From the NCBI RefSeq assembly GCF_024055725.1, contig NZ_JAMXMX010000008.1, forward strand, positions 1-64,000: a stretch of DNA of 64,000 nucleotides. The letters run 5' to 3'. The DNA comes from Actinoallomurus spadix. Its GTDB lineage: Bacteria; Actinomycetota; Actinomycetes; Streptosporangiales; Streptosporangiaceae. Both the position numbers and the translations under genes were made by a program. The notes beneath the pieces were generated by a model that was given only the letters and a program-made list of their open reading frames with translations, made no database searches and was not told the DNA's origin. Below are positions 26,655 to 35,804 of this stretch, in pieces (positions within the stretch are counted from its first letter, which is position 1; each line of letters begins with the position of its first letter).

Positions 26655-27142
26655 CTGGCCTTCAGCTCCTTGGGCGGCTCCGCGCCGGGGTCGTGCGCGG
26701 GCGGCGGCGGCACCGTCCACATCCACTCGCGGAGGCGCTCCCGTTCGTGCGTCAGCTCGGCGATGTCGTACTCGGCGTACTCGAACTCCGGGGACCAGAA
26801 CAACGCGTCGAACGGGCACGCCTCGATGCAGATGCCGCAGTACATGCACAACGCGAAGTCGATGGCGAACCGGTCAAGGACGTTACGGGTGCGCGCCCGG
26901 CCGCCCGTCGGCGCCGGCAGCGTCTCCTTGTGCGAGTCGATGTAGATGCACCAGTCGGGGCACTCGCGAGCACAGAGCATGCAGACGGTGCAGTTCTCCT
27001 CGAACAGCGCGATCACGCCACGACTGCGCGGCGGCAGGTCGGGCTGCACCTCGGGGTACTGCCGCGTGATCGACCGCCGCGTCATCGTGCGCAGCGTCAC
27101 CGCGAGCCCCTTCGCCAGGCCAGTTCCGGGAAGCCGTGCCAC
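26651..27142 (-). CDS. nuoI: NADH-quinone oxidoreductase subunit I (2x 4Fe-4S)
   Basis: A 163-residue iron-sulfur protein. Two ferredoxin motifs are complete, [15 protein letters not shown] and [16 protein letters not shown], binding clusters N6a and N6b that pass electrons to NuoB. GTG start without a clear ribosome site, perhaps leaderless, since no nuo gene precedes it directly: nuoH lies 5 kb away behind a terminator. First gene of the I-N block. Confidence 0.93.
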   Translation of the reverse strand: MARLPGTGLAKGLAVTLRTMTRRSITRQYPEVQPDLPPRSRGVIALFEENCTVCMLCARECPDWCIYIDSHKETLPAPTGGRARTRNVLDRFAIDFALCMYCGICIEACPFDALFWSPEFEYAEYDIAELTHERERLREWMWTVPPPPAHDPGAEPPKELKAR

Positions 27143-27249
27143 GGTTCACCATGATTACCTATAGGGAGCGTCTTTCGAACACGACCGTATACCCATCGAG
27201 CCCGAACGGGTTGCGGCGATACGGCGGTCTCCCGGCTTACCATCGGGCC

Positions 27250-27936
27250 ATGACGCGGTCGCCGATGCCCCTGCCCGAACGGCGGCCGTCGGGGCTCCCG
27301 CCGCGCCCTCCGTCCGACGGGCTGGGCTGGGCGGTGGTGCCGCTCATCACCCTCGGCGTCGGCTCGCCGGTCTCGTTCCTGTACGCCGCGGTCCGGCGGC
27401 GTTCGGCGGGGCTGGCGGTCGCCGCGGCGGTGTACGCCGGCGCCCTGGTGGCGGCGTACGAGGCCCTTCTCGCGCAGGGCGACGAGCCGCACACCCTCGG
27501 CCTGCTCCTGCTCCTGGGGACCTGGATCGTCAGCGCGATGCACGCCGTCGGCGCCCGGCCCCGCCTCTACCCGCCCGCCGACCCGAGCGACCAGCGGAAC
27601 CGCCGGGTCGTGGAGGCGGCGCGGTACCGCCGGACGCTCCGCGAGGAGGCCCGCCGGATCGCGCTGGAGGACCGCGGCCTGGCACACGAGCTGCGCATCG
27701 GCCGGCCCGACCTGGGCCCGCGCGCGTACGACGACGGCGGGCTGATCGACGTGAACCACGCTCCGCCGCAGGCCCTGGGCCTGCTGCCGGGCGTGACGCC
27801 GGAGATCGTCGACCGGATCGTCCGCTGCCGGGCCGAGCAGGGCGGGTTCATCTCGGCGGAGGAGCTCGCGCTCCAGGCCGACCTGCCGCCCCGGATCGTC
27901 CCCGACATCGCCGAGTACGGCCTGTTCCTCACCTGA
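27250..27936 (+). CDS. Membrane protein with ComEA-like helix-hairpin-helix
   Basis: A 228-residue protein. Two or three hydrophobic helices (AVVPLITLGVGSPVSFLYAA, LAVAAAVYAGALVAAYEALL, LGLLLLLGTWIVSAMHAVG) precede a cytoplasmic charged region and a C-terminal helix-hairpin-helix: LIDVNHAPPQALGLLPGVTP, IVDRIVRCRAEQGGFIS, EELA. HhH modules bind DNA without sequence preference or join proteins. ATG 27250 is preferred over the upstream in-frame ATG at 27136, which falls over the nuoI start. Divergent from nuoI. Confidence 0.7.
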   Translation: MTRSPMPLPERRPSGLPPRPPSDGLGWAVVPLITLGVGSPVSFLYAAVRRRSAGLAVAAAVYAGALVAAYEALLAQGDEPHTLGLLLLLGTWIVSAMHAVGARPRLYPPADPSDQRNRRVVEAARYRRTLREEARRIALEDRGLAHELRIGRPDLGPRAYDDGGLIDVNHAPPQALGLLPGVTPEIVDRIVRCRAEQGGFISAEELALQADLPPRIVPDIAEYGLFLT

Positions 27937-28062
27937 ACGCCGGCCGGCGGCGGGGGTGGGGTGAACCGAACCCCCGGATCTCCGTACCCGCACGATCGCC
28001 CGGTACGGTGCTCGGCCGCGAGCATGGAGGCACGACATCGCCGCTCGATGAAGGAGACCCCG

Positions 28063-28632
28063 ATGACCGCGCTGACCTCGCATTCCGCGCCGACCACCGG
28101 CCCCGCGAGGACGTCCGCTCTCGCGCCGACCGCCGGTCCCGCGGCGACTGCTCGTTTCGCGTCGACCGCCGGTCCCGCGACGATCGCTGCTTCCGCGCGG
28201 GCCGCCTGGTGGGGGATGCCGTTCACGGCCGACCCCTGGCGGCGCACCGCGTACCTCGCGCTGGCACCGGTCGCGGCGGTGGTGGCGATCGCCGACGGCG
28301 GGCGGCTCCAGCGCCGGCTGGCGGGCGCGCTCCTCGGCCATGGCGTGCGGGCCGGCCGGCTGCGCGGGGCCGCCGTCCTGCCGCTCGCCCTGGTGAGCCT
28401 CGTGGTCACCGGCTACGGATGGTCGCTCGCGGCCCTCAACCTGGGCTACCCGGTACGTTGGCTGATCGGGATGGGCGGATCGTACGAGCACGCGTGGGGC
28501 GGTCCCGCGTTCGCCGGGGTGTGGGCCTTCCACGCCGTGTTCGGCGGGCTGACGTTCCTGTTCCTCATGCCGTGGATTCTGCGCGGCCTCACCGCGCTGC
28601 ACGTCCGGATCCTGGGCCGATGGAACGCCTGA
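28063..28632 (+). CDS. Sensor-domain-like membrane protein
   Basis: A 189-residue protein. Residues 1-50 are a Thr/Ala/Gly/Pro-rich leader with repeating TAGPA units; after it come membrane helices (LALAPVAAVVAIADG, AAVLPLALVSLVVTGYGWSL, VWAFHAVFGGLTFLFLMPW) as in the putative sensor domain found in actinobacterial histidine kinases. AAGGAG precedes the ATG. It overlaps the kinase gene and probably forms part of the same sensing complex. Confidence 0.7.
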   Translation: MTALTSHSAPTTGPARTSALAPTAGPAATARFASTAGPATIAASARAAWWGMPFTADPWRRTAYLALAPVAAVVAIADGGRLQRRLAGALLGHGVRAGRLRGAAVLPLALVSLVVTGYGWSLAALNLGYPVRWLIGMGGSYEHAWGGPAFAGVWAFHAVFGGLTFLFLMPWILRGLTALHVRILGRWNA

Positions 28633-29921
28633 GCGCCGGGGTGGCGTCCCGGCCGGTGGCCGCCGCGCGGGCGGCCTTCGGCCGGCGGGCGGCGGCCGAG
28701 CTGCTGTACGCCGTGGCGAGCCTGCCGCTCGCCGTCCTCGGCTTCGGCTACGCGGCGGCGACGCTCGTGCTCGGCCTGGGCCTGGCCGTCACCGCGGCCG
28801 GCATCCCGCTCCTCGCCGTGGGCCTGCTCGGCGCCCGGTGGTTCGGCGGCCTGTACCGCCGGCTCGCCGGGCGGCTCCTTGGCGAGCGCGTACGGCCGCC
28901 GGCGCCCCACCGGCCCGGCTCCGGGTTCTACGGCCGGGTCCAGGCCGTGCTCGGCGACGCGGCGGGCCGGCGGGCGATGGCGTACCTCCTCCTGCGGCTC
29001 CCCCTGGCCCTCCTCCATCTCTACGTCGTCCTCTTCACCTGGGGGTGGGGCGTCGTCGCGCTGACCTATCCCCTGCAGCGCGCGTTCGGCCTGAACGACG
29101 TGACCACCCGTGACGAGCGCGGGGTGCTCCGGCACGGCTTCGTGATCGGCGGCCTCCACCTCGACACGTGGCCCCGTGCCCTGCTCGTGTCGGTGGCCGG
29201 CGCGGCCCTGCTGTTCCTCGCGCCGCGGGCGGTACACGCGGTCGTGCTGCTGGACCGGATGCTGATCCGGCGGCTCCTGGGCGGCTCGTCCGCCGCGGAG
29301 CGCATCCGCACGCTGGAGGAGACCCGGGCGAGGGCCGTCGACGACGCCGCCGCGACGCTCCGCCGCATCGAGCGGGACCTGCACGACGGCGCGCAGGCCC
29401 GTCTCGTCGCGCTGACGATGCAGCTCACCCTGCTGCGGGAGACCGCGCCGGAGGGCCCTGTCCGGGACCTCGCCGCGACCGCCCAGGCGACGGCGCGCGA
29501 GGCCGTCGCCGAGCTGCGCGAGCTCGTCCGCGGCATCCACCCGCCGGTCCTGGACAGCGGGCTGGACCCCGCCCTGGCCTCGCTCACCGCGCGTGCCGGC
29601 CTGCCCGTCGAGCTGCGCGCCGACATTCCCGTACGGCCCACGGCGGCGATCGAGTCGATCGCGTACTTCTGCGCGGCGGAGCTGCTGACCAATGTGATCA
29701 AGCACAGCGGCGCGGCCCGCGCCGAGATCGAGGTGGTGCAGCGCGAGGACCGGCTGCGGCTGCGCGTGCGGGACGACGGCTCGGGCGGCGCGGTCGTCGG
29801 TGCGGGGTCGGGCCTGCCCGGCCTCGCCGAACGGATCCGGCCGGTCGACGGCCTCCTGGAGGTCGACAGCCCGGCCGGTGGGCCTACGGTGATCACCGTC
29901 GATCTCCCTTCTCACGCCTGA
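28620..29921 (+). CDS. Sensor histidine kinase (HisKA_3 type)
   Basis: A 433-residue membrane kinase. Residues 25-210 hold a sensor domain with four hydrophobic segments; a coiled linker leads to His255 in RRIERDLHDGAQARL, the phosphorylated site, and to an ATPase domain with ELLTNVIKHSGA and DDGSGGAVVGAGSGLPGLAER. It overlaps the preceding gene by 13 bases and is followed by its response regulator. The signal is unknown; a cell-envelope stimulus is likely for this family. Confidence 0.88.
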   Translation: MERLSAGVASRPVAAARAAFGRRAAAELLYAVASLPLAVLGFGYAAATLVLGLGLAVTAAGIPLLAVGLLGARWFGGLYRRLAGRLLGERVRPPAPHRPGSGFYGRVQAVLGDAAGRRAMAYLLLRLPLALLHLYVVLFTWGWGVVALTYPLQRAFGLNDVTTRDERGVLRHGFVIGGLHLDTWPRALLVSVAGAALLFLAPRAVHAVVLLDRMLIRRLLGGSSAAERIRTLEETRARAVDDAAATLRRIERDLHDGAQARLVALTMQLTLLRETAPEGPVRDLAATAQATAREAVAELRELVRGIHPPVLDSGLDPALASLTARAGLPVELRADIPVRPTAAIESIAYFCAAELLTNVIKHSGAARAEIEVVQREDRLRLRVRDDGSGGAVVGAGSGLPGLAERIRPVDGLLEVDSPAGGPTVITVDLPSHA

Positions 29922-29931
29922 GGATCGCCCC

Positions 29932-30570
29932 ATGCGCATCGTGATCGCCGACGACGCCGTCATCCTGCGGGAGGGGCTGGCCCAGCTGCTGGCCGTGCGC
30001 GGCCATGAGGTGGTCGCGGGGGTCGGGGACGCCGCGGCGTTGCGGGAGGCGGTTGCGGCGCACCGGCCCGACGTCGCCGTGATCGACGTACGGATGCCGC
30101 CGACGCACACGGACGAGGGGCTGCGTGCGGCGATCGACCTGCGCCGGGACCATCCGGGCGTGGGGATCCTGCTGTTCTCCCAGTACGTCGAGACGCGGTT
30201 CGCCGCCGACCTGCTGGCCGGGTCGTCCGCGGGCGTCGGCTACCTGCTGAAGGAGCGCGTCGCCGACCTGGACGACTTCGTCGACGCGCTGCGGCGGGTC
30301 GCCGCGGGCGGGACCGCGCTGGACCCGGAGGTGGTCACCGAGCTGCTCGGCTCCCGCCGGCAGGGCGTCGACGCGCTGACGCCGCGCGAGCGGGAGGTGC
30401 TGGCCCTGATGGCCGAGGGCCGGGCGAACGCGGCGATCGCCAAGACCCTTGTCGTCTCCGACCGGGCCGTGGAGAAGCACATCGCCAACATCTTCACCAA
30501 GCTCGGCCTGGCGCCGTCCGGCGACGGCCACCGCCGGGTGCTGGCGGTCCTGCGCTATCTCCGGTCCTGA
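29932..30570 (+). CDS. LuxR-family response regulator
   Basis: A 212-residue regulator. The receiver domain has Asp7-Asp8 and the phosphorylation site Asp52 in AVIDVRMPP, with Lys in YLLKERV. The C-terminal LuxR helix-turn-helix reads LTPREREVLALMAEG, then NAAIAKTLVVSDRAVEKH. It lies 10 bases after the kinase and is its cognate partner. The 3' end overlaps the convergent TetR gene by 16 bases. Confidence 0.92.
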   Translation: MRIVIADDAVILREGLAQLLAVRGHEVVAGVGDAAALREAVAAHRPDVAVIDVRMPPTHTDEGLRAAIDLRRDHPGVGILLFSQYVETRFAADLLAGSSAGVGYLLKERVADLDDFVDALRRVAAGGTALDPEVVTELLGSRRQGVDALTPREREVLALMAEGRANAAIAKTLVVSDRAVEKHIANIFTKLGLAPSGDGHRRVLAVLRYLRS

Positions 30571-31151
30571 ACGCCCTCCGGTCCCGGAGGTCTCACCCGG
30601 AGGCCGCGGTCGACGAAGCCGATCATCCAGTCGAAGCTCTCGTCGGTGTCGCCGCTCCATTGGAAGCCGTTCGCGGTGTGGAGCGCAGCGTACCCGTGGA
30701 AGAGACACCGCAGCGTCCGCAGGGCGTGCACCATCTCGTCCTCCTCGACGCCGTACCCCCGCAGGATCGCGGCCATCGACTCGAGGACCCGGGCGCTCGC
30801 GTCGTACAGCTCGTCGCCGGGGCCGCTGACCTCCGCGCCGATCGTCGCCGTGTAGCGGCCCGGGTGGGCGGTGATGTACGCGCCGAACGCGCGGGCGAAG
30901 GAGGCCAGCGCGTCCGTGCCGGCCCTGCCCTGGATGGCGGCCCGTACGACCTCGCCGAGCTCGGTCATCGCGAGGACTGCGATCCTGCGCCGCAGGTCGT
31001 CCAGGCCGTCGACGTGCTTGTACAGGGACGGCGCGCGGACGCCGAGCCGCTGGGCCAGCGCGCCCATCGCCAGGTCCTGGTAGCCGATCTCGTCGGCCAG
31101 CTCCGCGCCGGCCCGGACGACGTCGGCGGCGGTCAGTCTGCCCCGTGGCAT
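30555..31151 (-). CDS. TetR-family repressor with WHG domain
   Basis: A 198-residue repressor. The N-terminal helix-turn-helix is ALAQRLGVRAPSLYKHVDGL, and the C-terminal half fits the WHG-type TetR ligand domain (FHGYAALHTANGF). It stands 16 bases downstream of the alpha/beta hydrolase gene in the same direction, so the two form an operon. Palindromes in front of that operon are candidate operators for it. Confidence 0.88.
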   Translation of the reverse strand: MPRGRLTAADVVRAGAELADEIGYQDLAMGALAQRLGVRAPSLYKHVDGLDDLRRRIAVLAMTELGEVVRAAIQGRAGTDALASFARAFGAYITAHPGRYTATIGAEVSGPGDELYDASARVLESMAAILRGYGVEEDEMVHALRTLRCLFHGYAALHTANGFQWSGDTDESFDWMIGFVDRGLRVRPPGPEGVQDRR

Positions 31152-31167
31152 CGCTCGTCCTCCTCGC

Positions 31168-32004
31168 TCACGCGGCCGTGTGCTCCTTGAGGAACGGCAC
31201 GATGACCGCGGCGACCTCCTCGGGGAACTGCGCGTGCGGGTAGTGCCCGGCGCCCTCGATCATGGCGACGGCGCCCCGCCCGGCGGGCATCCTGGCGACG
31301 ATGCCGTCCGCCTCTGCCTTCGGGTCGGCCCAGTCGGGGTCGAGCGTGCCCATGACGATCAGCGCCGGGCACGGGAGGTCCGGAAGGTGGGCGTCGGCGT
31401 CGGTCGGCTTGGACTGCCCCATCCTCCGCAGGGCCGCCATCCGCTCCGTGTCGCTCAGGCTCGCGCGGATCGCGCCGACCTGGTCGGCGAAGTCGGCGGG
31501 CTTGGTGCCGGGGTAGGCGTGGTCGAGGTAGCGGGTCCAGGTGTCCACGCTGCCGGACATCGCGGTCCGTAGCAGCAGCATCGCGCCCTTGCGGTAGCGC
31601 CCGACCCGCAGGAGGCCGCCCAGGTCGACCTTCTGCGCCCGGGTGAACGGGGCGATCTCGACGACGGCGCTGACGAGGTCCGGCGCCTGGGCGGCCGCGA
31701 TCGTGGCCGCCCCGCCGGCGAAGGAGTGGCCGACGATGACCGCCGGGCCGCCGAGGTGGCGGATGAGCGCCAGCAGGTCTCCGGCCGTGTCCGTACGGCT
31801 GTAGGAGGCCCAGCCGGTGCTGGACTCGCCTTGGCCGCGCAGGTCGGCGCTCGCCACCCGGAAGCCGGCCGCGACGAGGCGGGGGGCCAGGAAGCGGTAG
31901 GCGCTGCGCAGGTTGCCCATCCCGGGCGCGAGCACGACCAGCGGCCCCTCACCGGCCACCTCGTACGCGATCCGCCCACCGTCGACGTTCATCAACTCGG
32001 TCAT
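31168..32004 (-). CDS. Alpha/beta-fold hydrolase
   Basis: A 278-residue hydrolase. The oxyanion region is LVVLAPGMGNLRSAYR, the nucleophile elbow GHSFAGG gives the catalytic Ser, and a His near the end lies in EGAGHYPHAQFP. The ATG at 32004 is preferred because AAGGAG is six bases upstream, while the ATG at 32010 abuts that site. Substrate unknown. Regulated with the TetR gene that follows it. Confidence 0.85.
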   Translation of the reverse strand: MTELMNVDGGRIAYEVAGEGPLVVLAPGMGNLRSAYRFLAPRLVAAGFRVASADLRGQGESSTGWASYSRTDTAGDLLALIRHLGGPAVIVGHSFAGGAATIAAAQAPDLVSAVVEIAPFTRAQKVDLGGLLRVGRYRKGAMLLLRTAMSGSVDTWTRYLDHAYPGTKPADFADQVGAIRASLSDTERMAALRRMGQSKPTDADAHLPDLPCPALIVMGTLDPDWADPKAEADGIVARMPAGRGAVAMIEGAGHYPHAQFPEEVAAVIVPFLKEHTAA

Positions 32005-32016
32005 CGCCATCTCCTT

Positions 32017-32053
32017 GGCTAACTCTGATAGCCATAAAGCTAATCCGATTAGC
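32017..32053. promoter_or_regulatory. Two palindromes, candidate TetR operators
   Basis: GCTAATC-C-GATTAGC (32039-32053) is a perfect 15-base palindrome, and an imperfect relative GGCTA...TAGCC lies at 32017-32033, 22 bases away. They sit just upstream of the hydrolase-tetR start codon, the usual place for autoregulation. Confidence 0.75.
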
Positions 32054-32090
32054 CGAGCGCCGTCAAGCCTCCACCACCGAGGAAAAGAGA

Positions 32091-32120
32091 GCGCCCGCCC
32101 ACGAGGTCGTGGGCGGGCGC
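32091..32120 (-). terminator. Perfect 14-bp hairpin after nuoH
   Basis: GCGCCCGCCCACGA (32091-32104) pairs exactly with TCGTGGGCGGGCGC (32107-32120), two-base loop. Found 20 bases downstream of nuoH on the minus strand, so nuoB-C-H end here and nuoI-N must have another promoter. Confidence 0.8.
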
Positions 32121-32139
32121 GGGAATCGGCGCGCCGGCG

Positions 32140-33105
32140 TCAGCCGATGGCGATCTTGATGACGCCGGTGAGGGCCAGCTGGACGAGGGCGAGAGGAACC
32201 AGGCCCGCCCAGGCGAGCTTCTGCAGCTGGTCCTCGCGCAGCCGCGGGTAGCTCACCCGCAGCCAGATCACGACGAACGACAGCACGAACACCTTGACCA
32301 GCGTCCAGAGCCACCCGAGCTGCTCATCGAGCACCGGCCCCTTCCAGCCGCCGAGGAACAGCACGGTCGTCAGCCCGGACAGCACCACGATCCCGGCATA
32401 CTCCGCCAGCAGGAACAGGGCGAACCGCAGCCCCGCGTACTCGGTGTACGGCCCGAAGATGATCTCGGAGTCGGCGACCGGCATGTCGAACGGCGGACGG
32501 CGCAGCTCGGCCAGGCCCGCGACGAAGAACACCACCGCGCCGATCACCTGCCAGGGCAGCCACCACCACCGCCACTGGTCGACGATCCCCGACAGGTTCA
32601 GGGTGCCCGCGGCCATCGCCACCGAGGACGCCGCCAGCACCATCGGCAGCTCGTACGACAGCAGCTGGGCGGCGACCCGCATCCCGCCGAGCAGGCTGTA
32701 CTTGTTCGCGCTGGCCCACCCGGCCATGATCGCGCCCAGCACGCCGACGCCGATCATCGCGAGCGCGAAGAACAGCCCGGCGTCCATCGACACGGCCACC
32801 TGGCCGCCCGGCCCGACCGGAATCACGATCAGCACGACGAGGTACGGGATGAGCGCGACCGCCGGCGCGAGCGAGAAGATCCGCCGGTCGGCGGCGGCCG
32901 GGATCACGTCCTCCTTCTGGGCGAACTTCACCCCGTCCGCGACGAGCTGCGCCCAGCCGTGGAACCCGCCCGCGTACATCGGCCCGAGGCGGCCCTGCAT
33001 GTGGGCCATGACCTTGTGCTCGGCCTGCCCGACGAGCAGCGGCAGCACGGCGAACGCGCCGACGACCAGCAGCAGCTTGACGACGACGACCAGGACGTCA
33101 GACAT
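32140..33105 (-). CDS. nuoH: NADH-quinone oxidoreductase subunit H
   Basis: A 321-residue, eight-helix membrane subunit that forms the quinone tunnel. Motifs: GRLGPMYAGGFHGWAQLVADG, KFAQKEDVIP, AELRRPPFDMPVADSEI and the glutamate-rich EYAGLRFALFLLAEY. ATG at 33105 overlaps the nuoC stop by eight bases. Confidence 0.93.
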   Translation of the reverse strand: MSDVLVVVVKLLLVVGAFAVLPLLVGQAEHKVMAHMQGRLGPMYAGGFHGWAQLVADGVKFAQKEDVIPAAADRRIFSLAPAVALIPYLVVLIVIPVGPGGQVAVSMDAGLFFALAMIGVGVLGAIMAGWASANKYSLLGGMRVAAQLLSYELPMVLAASSVAMAAGTLNLSGIVDQWRWWWLPWQVIGAVVFFVAGLAELRRPPFDMPVADSEIIFGPYTEYAGLRFALFLLAEYAGIVVLSGLTTVLFLGGWKGPVLDEQLGWLWTLVKVFVLSFVVIWLRVSYPRLREDQLQKLAWAGLVPLALVQLALTGVIKIAIG

Positions 33106-33748
33106 CGCCGCCCTCCGGGTCGATGCCGCGCGCCCGGCGGCGCGCCGGCCGGTCCCCGGGTTCCTCGGCCGCCCCTCGGCGCGCCTTCCCGGCGGCGCGG
33201 GCCGCCGGACCCCAGTCCTGGGGTACGCCCGGCGGCAGCATGCGGCGGCGGCTCGGCGCCCCGTGCCCGGACTCACCGGGCTCCTTCGCACCCGGCCAGG
33301 GCTTGGCCACCCGCGCCGCCAGGACGAACTCCTTGCGCAGCGGGTGACCTTCGAACCCGTCCGGGAGCAGCAGCGGAGTCAGATCCGGATGCCCATCGAA
33401 GATCACGCCGAACATCTCGTGCGTCTCCCGCTCGTGCCAGTTCGCGCCACGGTAGATCGTGGTCGCGCTCACCAGCCGCGGGTCCTCGCGCGGCACGGTC
33501 GTACGGAGCAGCAGATGGTGCCCCTGCTCGAGCGAGTGGACGTGCATCACGACGGCGAACCCGCGTTCCAGCTCGTCCACCGCGGTGAGCCAGTCGAAGA
33601 AGCCGCAGCCCAGGTCGTCACGCGCGAACGTCAGCGCCTCCTCCCACAGCTCCGGAGGGACATCGACGGTCAGCAGGCCGAAGGACTCCTCCGCGCGGAC
33701 GTCGTCACCGAACCGGCGCGCCCACGACACCGCCAGCTCAATCGTCAT
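33098..33748 (-). CDS. nuoC: NADH-quinone oxidoreductase subunit C
   Basis: A 216-residue hydrophilic subunit; the first 140 residues fit the 30-kDa family ([31 protein letters not shown]). The remaining 75 residues are Pro/Arg/Gly-rich and absent in typical NuoC. It is not fused to NuoD, and no nuoD follows: the next gene is nuoH. It overlaps nuoB by 11 bases. Confidence 0.9.
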   Translation of the reverse strand: MTIELAVSWARRFGDDVRAEESFGLLTVDVPPELWEEALTFARDDLGCGFFDWLTAVDELERGFAVVMHVHSLEQGHHLLLRTTVPREDPRLVSATTIYRGANWHERETHEMFGVIFDGHPDLTPLLLPDGFEGHPLRKEFVLAARVAKPWPGAKEPGESGHGAPSRRRMLPPGVPQDWGPAARAAGKARRGAAEEPGDRPARRRARGIDPEGGDV

Positions 33749-34991
33749 CGCTCAGCCCCGGGATGATCGTGTGGTCGGTGTCACCGTGCACGGGGGGCGG
33801 CTCGGCGAGCCTTCGCAACCGGCCGCCGAACCGTCGTCTCCGCCTCTCATCCGGCGGGCCGCCGCCGGAGGGCGGCTCGGCGGCCCTCGCGCCGCCGGAC
33901 GCCTCGGGCGGCTCTTCCCCGGCGGTCTCGTCGACCGTGGGCAGGACCTCGGTGGGCTCGTCGGGTCCCTTCAGGGACGGTGGCGCCCCGGCCGGCCGGC
34001 CGGACCCCTCCGGAGCCGGCGTCTCCCGGGCCGTGCCCGGGTCCTCCGGGACCGGCAGGTCCTGGGTGGTGCTCGCGTCGGGGACCGGCGGCAGCACCTC
34101 GGTCGGCCGGTCCGCGACGTCGGAGGGGCTCACCGGGGGGAGTTCGCGCGTGCCCCCGGGATCGACGGCCGGGAGCTCCTGGGTCTCCGCGGCGGTGGCC
34201 ACGTCGCCGGACGCCGGGACCGCGGGGACGGGCAGGTCCTGGGTCTCGACGGAGTCCCGGGTCCCGGCCGAAGACTCCTCCGGCGGCGCCGGGACGGCCG
34301 GCGGGAGTTCCTGGGTCCCCGTCGCCGCGACGTCCTCGCCCAGCACGGTGAGCTTCTGCGTGGGCTGCTCGGCGGCCTCGATCTCCTCCGGCTCGGGCAC
34401 GGGCGGCAGCACGAGCGGACGGCGGAGGACCGCGGGCGTCGGCGGCCGCCGGACGACCGGCGGTGGCGGCGCGACGGCCTCACCGTGCCCGGTGTACCGC
34501 TCGCCGAGCGACTCGGCCGCGATCTTCTCCTGCAGCTTGAGGATCCCATGCAGGAGCGCCTCCGGTCGCGGCGGGCAGCCCGGAACGTACACGTCGACGG
34601 GGATGATCTGGTCGACGCCCTTCGTCACGCAGTACGAGTCCCAGTACGGCCCGCCGCAGTTGGAGCAGGCGCCGAACGAGATGACGTACTTCGGCTCGGG
34701 CATCTGCTCGTACAGCCGCTTCACGGCCGGCGCCATCTTGTCGCTGACCGTGCCGGAGACCACCATCAGGTCGGCCTGCCGCGGCCCTGGCGCGAAGGGG
34801 ATGACGCCCAGCCTGATGAAGTCGTGCCGGGACATCGACGTCGCGATGAACTCGATGGCGCAGCAGGCCAGACCGAAGTTGAACACCCACAGGGAGTACC
34901 GCCGCCCCCAGTTGAGCACGAACTTGATCGGCTTGGGGGCGAGCCGGGAGGCGGGCCCGATACGCGGCTCGGGGAGATCGACGGCACCCAT
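33738..34991 (-). CDS. nuoB: NADH-quinone oxidoreductase subunit B with long repetitive tail
   Basis: A 417-residue protein. Residues 1-170 are a normal NuoB with all N2-cluster ligands: Cys43-Cys44 (ACCAIEF), Cys109 (GACSNCGG) and Cys139 (PGCPPRP). The next ~245 residues are a Pro/Glu/Thr-rich tail made of variants of TQELPPV, TQDLPVP and PTEVLPPV, ending with an Arg-rich patch. NuoB is normally about 160-220 residues. The ATG at 34991 gives the expected [12 protein letters not shown] start; the frame upstream has no coding character. Confidence 0.9.
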   Translation of the reverse strand: MGAVDLPEPRIGPASRLAPKPIKFVLNWGRRYSLWVFNFGLACCAIEFIATSMSRHDFIRLGVIPFAPGPRQADLMVVSGTVSDKMAPAVKRLYEQMPEPKYVISFGACSNCGGPYWDSYCVTKGVDQIIPVDVYVPGCPPRPEALLHGILKLQEKIAAESLGERYTGHGEAVAPPPPVVRRPPTPAVLRRPLVLPPVPEPEEIEAAEQPTQKLTVLGEDVAATGTQELPPAVPAPPEESSAGTRDSVETQDLPVPAVPASGDVATAAETQELPAVDPGGTRELPPVSPSDVADRPTEVLPPVPDASTTQDLPVPEDPGTARETPAPEGSGRPAGAPPSLKGPDEPTEVLPTVDETAGEEPPEASGGARAAEPPSGGGPPDERRRRRFGGRLRRLAEPPPVHGDTDHTIIPGLSDDD

Positions 34992-35156
34992 GCCCCCATT
35001 CTTACGCGTCCGCACACCACGTCGGCGACAAGGTGGATGACGGCGGGACCGTTGGGGCACACTTGTCACAGGTGGGTCACGGTACGCAGCCGCGAGAGTA
35101 GTCGATTGCTCACGGAGCGTACATCGACGTCCATGTCGAGCGAGGAATGACGGCGA

Positions 35157-35789
35157 GTGGTGGCTGAAGTGGCTCCGGAACAGCCCCTTCCACCGCGGTA
35201 TCTGCCAGGGGAGGGCGAGCCTTTCACCATCCACCACCTCCTGGAGATGCCCGGCGACAAGGTCCGCTACGAGCTCTTCGAAGGTGCGCTCCTCGTGAGC
35301 CCGTGGCCCGCGATCAAGCATCAGGCCATCCGTGACGAACTACGCCTGTGCCTGAAGAACAGCGCCCCTCGCGGAGGCAACGTCTTCACGGACGTGACCG
35401 TGCGGCTGGGAAGCGACGTGACCGCTTTCGTCCCGGACATCGTCGTCATCCGGCCACAGGTGAAGTTGGGTGATCGAGGATTCCTCGAGACCGAGGACGT
35501 ACTCGCGGTCGTCGAGGTCGTCTCGCCCGGCAGCGCCGGCACCGACCGGAGATTCAAACCCACGCTCCATGCCGGTGCGGGCATCCCGTGCTTCTGGCTC
35601 GTCGAACCGCAGAGGTTCCGTGGAATTCAGCCCGGGGAGCAGCCGCCCGTCGTGCTCGTGCACGAACTCGACGAGGAGAGCGGCTCCTACCGGCTCGCCG
35701 AGCGCCTGGCCGGCGGGGCGAAGGGGCGGATCACGCTGCCCTATCCGGTCGAGTTCGACCCGGCGGAGCTGCTGCCGCAGGACGGCTGA
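35157..35789 (+). CDS. Uma2-family (DUF820) putative nuclease
   Basis: A 210-residue protein with the PD-(D/E)XK-like Uma2 pattern: [14 protein letters not shown] with the first Glu, FVPDIVVI, then VVEVVSPGS, followed by Asp and Lys in [15 protein letters not shown]. Activity on DNA is assumed from the fold, not shown for most members. It lies on the opposite strand between nuoA and nuoB and so interrupts the complex I genes. A GTG at 35160 is an equal start candidate. Confidence 0.85.
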   Translation: MVAEVAPEQPLPPRYLPGEGEPFTIHHLLEMPGDKVRYELFEGALLVSPWPAIKHQAIRDELRLCLKNSAPRGGNVFTDVTVRLGSDVTAFVPDIVVIRPQVKLGDRGFLETEDVLAVVEVVSPGSAGTDRRFKPTLHAGAGIPCFWLVEPQRFRGIQPGEQPPVVLVHELDEESGSYRLAERLAGGAKGRITLPYPVEFDPAELLPQDG

Positions 35790-35804
35790 ACCGCCGCCCG
35801 CGGC

